This document shows positions 61,013 through 64,000 of a DNA stretch of 64,000 nucleotides, one piece after another. Every line of letters starts with the position of its first letter. The first letter of the stretch is position 1. This DNA comes from Thermohalobaculum sp039805905 (GTDB lineage Bacteria; Pseudomonadota; Alphaproteobacteria; Rhodobacterales; Rhodobacteraceae), in the NCBI GenBank assembly GCA_039805905.1, contig JBDIVM010000015.1:26219-90218 (forward strand), given 5' to 3'. The translations under genes and the position numbers were made by a program. The notes below the pieces were generated by a model, which searched no databases, was not told the origin of the DNA, and was given only the letters and a program-made list of their open reading frames with translations.

Positions 61013-62551
61013 TCACCGCATCATCTCGGCAAGCTTCATCCGCTGCACCTTGCCGGACGGCCCCTTCGGCAGGTCGGGCAGGATATGCACCCGGTCCGGT
61101 GCCTTGAACGGACCGACCTGCTCGCGGCAGAGCGCGATCAGGTCCGCCTCGGCCACCGCCGCGCCCTCGGTCAGCTTCACCGCCGCCTCGACGCACTGCC
61201 CGTAATCGACGCTCGGCACGGCGAAGGCGGCGGCCTCGACCACCTCCGGATGCAGCAGGAGCGCCTCGTCGATCTCGCGCGGCGCGATGTTCTCGCCCCC
61301 CTTGATGATCAGCTCCTTGCGCCGCCCGGTGACGTAGATATAGCCGTCCGCGTCCATGTGCCCGAGATCGCCGGTCAGGAACCAGCCGTCCGGCGTGAAG
61401 GCCTCCGCCGTCGCCTTTGGGTCCTTGAGGTAGAGCCGGAACACGTTCTCGCCCCGGACCGCGATCTCGCCGCTCGTCATCCGGGCCACCTCGCGGTGGT
61501 CCGGGCCGAGGATCTTGAGCTCGTTGCCATAGGCCTTTCCCGGCGAGCCATACTTGCGGATGCCGGGTGGCATCGGATTCGACGAAATCTGGGCAGAGCA
61601 TTCGGTCAGCCCCATGGTCTCGATCAGCACGAGCCCGAACAGCTCCTCGAAGGCCCTGTGCACCTCGGGCGAGAGCGGCGCCGAGGCGGACCGTGCGAAG
61701 CGCACCTTCCTCAGCGCCTCCCGCGGCGGCGGGCCCTCCGCCTCGGCGGCGCGCAGCAGGTACTGGTACTGCGTCGGCACCGCCGAGAACCAGGTGCAGC
61801 CCTGGCCGATCACCTGGTCCCAGAACCGGCTGACGGAAAAGCGCGGTGGCACGACGATCGAGGCGCCGTTGACCAGCGTCGACATCAGCGAGACGCAGAA
61901 GCCGTTGATGTGGAACAGCGGCAGCACAAGGTGCACCCGGTCCTCTGCCCTCAGCTCATGGGCGATGACGGCGTTCTCGCCGCCGCAGAGTGGCGCCCGC
62001 TGGCGCAGCACCGCGCCCTTCGGGTTGCCGGTGGTGCCGGAGGTATACATCAGGAGCCCGTCCACGGTGTTGTCATGGGGCTCGACCGGCGCGGGGACCC
62101 CGGTCACCCCGGCCGGCCAGCGCGGCCCCGTCTCGGGATCGCAGAGGATTACGCGAATGGGGCGGGCCACGCCTGCGAGGATCTTCCGCAGCCGCGGCTC
62201 CTCCTCGGGGCTGACGAAGACGATCTCCGTCCCGGAATGCTCGATCACGTAGCGGATCTGCGGGTCTCCGGCGGCGAGGTTGACCGGCGCGGTGATCCGG
62301 CCCGCATGCATCGTGCCCAGCAGCACCTGCACCGAGCCCCAGGAGTTCTGCATCATCACCGAGACGACCTGCTGGTAGCGGATGCCGAGCTCGGACAGGG
62401 CGCCGGAGAATGCGTCCAGCGCCCGTCCGAGCTCGCCCCAGGTGACCTCGAGCCCGCTCTCAGGATTGATCAGGAAGGCCTTGCCGGGCTGTGCCGCCGC
62501 ATGGGCCGCGACGAAATCCCGGACCGAACGGTCTCCCACCAGAGCGCCCAT
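61013..62551 (-). CDS. AMP-forming acyl-CoA synthetase
   Basis: ANL-superfamily ligase of 512 residues. The P-loop is LLMYTSGTTGNPKGAV. Core motifs are ETMGLTECSAQI, WFLTGDLGHMDADGYIYVTG and RRKELIIKGGENIAP, and the C-terminal catalytic Lys lies in LPKGPSGKVQRMKL. The ATG at 62551 (MGALVGDRSV) has AGGAG upstream; another in-frame ATG is at 62587. The acid substrate is unknown; close relatives include oxalate-, medium-chain- and sulfoacetate-CoA ligases. It is encoded with the TauD-type dioxygenase and near the acylating aldehyde dehydrogenase, suggesting one catabolic route. Confidence 0.92.
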   Translation of the reverse strand: MGALVGDRSVRDFVAAHAAAQPGKAFLINPESGLEVTWGELGRALDAFSGALSELGIRYQQVVSVMMQNSWGSVQVLLGTMHAGRITAPVNLAAGDPQIRYVIEHSGTEIVFVSPEEEPRLRKILAGVARPIRVILCDPETGPRWPAGVTGVPAPVEPHDNTVDGLLMYTSGTTGNPKGAVLRQRAPLCGGENAVIAHELRAEDRVHLVLPLFHINGFCVSLMSTLVNGASIVVPPRFSVSRFWDQVIGQGCTWFSAVPTQYQYLLRAAEAEGPPPREALRKVRFARSASAPLSPEVHRAFEELFGLVLIETMGLTECSAQISSNPMPPGIRKYGSPGKAYGNELKILGPDHREVARMTSGEIAVRGENVFRLYLKDPKATAEAFTPDGWFLTGDLGHMDADGYIYVTGRRKELIIKGGENIAPREIDEALLLHPEVVEAAAFAVPSVDYGQCVEAAVKLTEGAAVAEADLIALCREQVGPFKAPDRVHILPDLPKGPSGKVQRMKLAEMMR

Positions 62552-62639
62552 CGGCGGCGTTTCTCCTTTCCGTATTCGTCGGTCCATCTATGGAACAGGC
62601 ACCCGCGCCGCGCAACACGGGGAAGCTCACACAGGCAAT

Positions 62640-62705
62640 TTCGGAGAGAAGATTCAGAAATTCTTTTTTTTCAATATGATAGACCGCGTATCACAGTGTG
62701 ACACC
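62640..62705. promoter_or_regulatory. AT-rich probable promoter region of the acyl-CoA synthetase gene
   Basis: An unusually AT-rich stretch (with eight T in a row and CAATATGATAG) in otherwise GC-rich DNA, upstream of the minus-strand ligase gene. It includes the dyad TCACA-G-TGTGA (62691-62701), which could be an operator. No exact promoter hexamers can be assigned with confidence. Confidence 0.35.
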
Positions 62706-62744
62706 GCCCGGAGTCCGCTCCGTTTCCCCGGTGCAGGCCGATCC

Positions 62745-63455
62745 TCACCGCGCCAGCTCCTCCGCCAGCTCGGCGAAGTCTTTGACGATCAGGTCCGGCT
62801 GGTGCGGCGTCTCGCCGAAGGGCCGGCGGCGGCGGTCGATGAAGGCGGTCCGCATGCCGAAGGATTTCGCCCCCATGCAGTCGAAGGTGTGACTGGCAAC
62901 GAAAAGGAGCCCGGAACGGTCGATCCCGATCAGCTCCTCGGCCTTGGCGTAGGTCTGCCAGGCCGGCTTGAAGAAGCCGGCGGCGGCAACGCTGATCCGG
63001 CTGTCGAACTCGAAGCCGATGTGCGCGCGGGCCGCCTCGAGCATGTCCGGGTCGCCGTTCGAGAGGATGTGGAGCCCGTATCCGGCCGCCCGCAGCCGCG
63101 CCAGCGCGGCCACCACGTCGGGGAACGGCTTGAGCCGCTCGATCCCCGCGACCAGCCCGCGCACGTCGTCCTGGGTAAAGGCGATCCCGGCCCGGTCCAT
63201 GACGTGGCTCACCGCCCGGTGCCCGATCTCGCGATAGGGGGTGTGACCCCGGGCGCAGAGCGCGTCGATCATCGAGGTCTCGAAATGGGTGCGCCGCCAC
63301 CAGGTGACGAACTGGTGCGGGTCGCCGGGCCAGCCCTTGTCCTTGAGGAAGGGGGTGACGGCGGCGGTCAGCCCGCCCTGCATGTCGACGATGGTGCCAT
63401 ACTGGTCGAAGACCAGGGAGCGGACTTCGCGGCGGAGGTGGCTGGGTATGGTCAT
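62745..63455 (-). CDS. haloacid dehalogenase type II
   Basis: HAD-superfamily hydrolase of 236 residues close to L-2-haloacid dehalogenases. The nucleophile Asp lies in LVFDQYGTIVDMQGG. Motif II is HILSNGDPDMLEAA, the Lys motif is FFKPAWQTYAKAEE, and the substrate-side motif is LFVASHTFDCMGAKSFGM. In true dehalogenases the segment S-x-N-x-W-D-x-x-G-A is expected; here it is S-H-T-F-D-C-M-G-A, so activity on haloacids is likely but not certain. The ATG at 63455 is chosen because the family starts there. It precedes the acyl-CoA ligase on the same strand with a 193-bp gap. Confidence 0.88.
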   Translation of the reverse strand: MTIPSHLRREVRSLVFDQYGTIVDMQGGLTAAVTPFLKDKGWPGDPHQFVTWWRRTHFETSMIDALCARGHTPYREIGHRAVSHVMDRAGIAFTQDDVRGLVAGIERLKPFPDVVAALARLRAAGYGLHILSNGDPDMLEAARAHIGFEFDSRISVAAAGFFKPAWQTYAKAEELIGIDRSGLLFVASHTFDCMGAKSFGMRTAFIDRRRRPFGETPHQPDLIVKDFAELAEELAR

Positions 63456-64000
63456 CGCGCGCTCATCTCTAGATCGGATCATCCTGACACGGCAATCGCC
63501 CATCGATCGGCACTTCCGGAGCATGCGGACAGATGGCTTCGCCATCGGCGGCATGGCGTCGCGAGGCATATCGATCGAAACCCACATAGCTGTCCGTGGG
63601 TTGAAGGGTAGCGCACCCCAAGGTGTAACGGATCGGGTCTGCCAAGCAGGTTCCGGCCTTCAGCCCGCCTGCACGGTGCCGGGATCTTCCCGCCGGCGGT
63701 TGCGCGGGGTCCGGAGCGGCGTCCAGACCCGCGGGCGGCAGCTCCGATCGACCGCCTCCCTGGCGCAAAGCGCCGGCATCCGGCCCGATCATGCTCCTTG
63801 GCGGCCTCGCCTGGGCGTGGGCGGTCACGGCGGCGATGGCAGCGTTGCAGGCACGCTCCGTGATCCCCGCCGCCGCGGCGATGGAGGTCGGGGCGGGTTG
63901 CGGGTCTGCCGGGGGGGGTCTGTGGGGGGGGGTGGTGTCGGAACATGTCGGAGGCCGCTCGACTTGGCGGGTCCGGTGGGGTAAGGGCTCTCTCGCTTGC
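63456..64000. other. right-edge region without an identifiable gene
   Basis: 545 bases upstream of the haloacid dehalogenase. One minus-strand frame stays open from the window edge to a stop at 63469 (through PPPADPQPAPTS and ITERACNAAIAAVTAHAQ), so it could be the C-terminal part of an unrecognised gene. However, two other frames are nearly as open and no family resemblance is visible. Near 63911-63933 there are runs of eight and nine G, which can be sequencing or assembly artefacts near a contig end. Confidence 0.4.

Overview
The window is high-GC DNA from an alphaproteobacterium, most likely a member of Rhodobacterales. This is inferred from gene order: nrdR-ribD and ribE-ribB-ribH-nusB, AI-2E permease-hdaA-ppk-ppx, a short proline-tRNA ligase followed by lolC-lolD, and plsX-fabH with a DUF177 gene and a BamE lipoprotein. 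No tRNA, rRNA, insertion sequence or CRISPR array is visible.

Bases 1-25304 are housekeeping. On the minus strand lie DUF177, rpmF, plsX and fabH (cut by the left edge), then riboflavin genes, nusB and a cytochrome P450. Two plus-strand capsule genes (KpsS-like and Wza-like) separate ribD-nrdR from the other rib genes. After nrdR come a small exported DM13 protein, glyA and NAD kinase, then a plus-strand run: AI-2E permease, hdaA, ppk, ppx, proS, lolC, lolD and an M48 peptidase. ppx seems to start at CTG.

Bases 25323-63455 are accessory catabolism built on CoA thioesters. A minus-strand set (family III CoA-transferase, MaoC hydratase, MmgE/PrpD, acyl-CoA dehydrogenase, second CoA-transferase) diverges from a plus-strand set (HTH frame continuous with an enoyl-CoA hydratase, DJ-1/PfpI protein, HMG-CoA-lyase-like protein, acyl-CoA dehydrogenase, a HAL-family protein without its MIO serine, an isocitrate-lyase/PEP-mutase protein, and an SDR without its catalytic Tyr). 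A complete dipeptide-type ABC importer follows, then a second enoyl-CoA hydratase, a serine hydrolase, a class II aldolase, an ADP-forming acyl-CoA synthetase, an alpha/beta hydrolase, a D-2-hydroxyacid dehydrogenase and a third CoA-transferase.

Bases 52697-54260 are a 1.56-kb convergent gap with no credible gene. It holds a 70-bp structured repeat in two full copies plus one shortened copy, a run of about sixteen short palindromes (core GCCCGAAGGC) every 31-35 bp, and several DnaA-box-like sites. This is the least explained part of the window.

Beyond it are an RraA-family protein, a tartrate/D-malate dehydrogenase, and a tight malonyl-CoA decarboxylase - acylating aldehyde dehydrogenase - alcohol dehydrogenase series that could carry a hydroxyacid through malonyl-CoA to acetyl-CoA. 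Facing it are a TauD-type dioxygenase, an AMP-forming acyl-CoA ligase and a haloacid dehalogenase. The last 545 bases hold no identifiable gene and end in long G runs.
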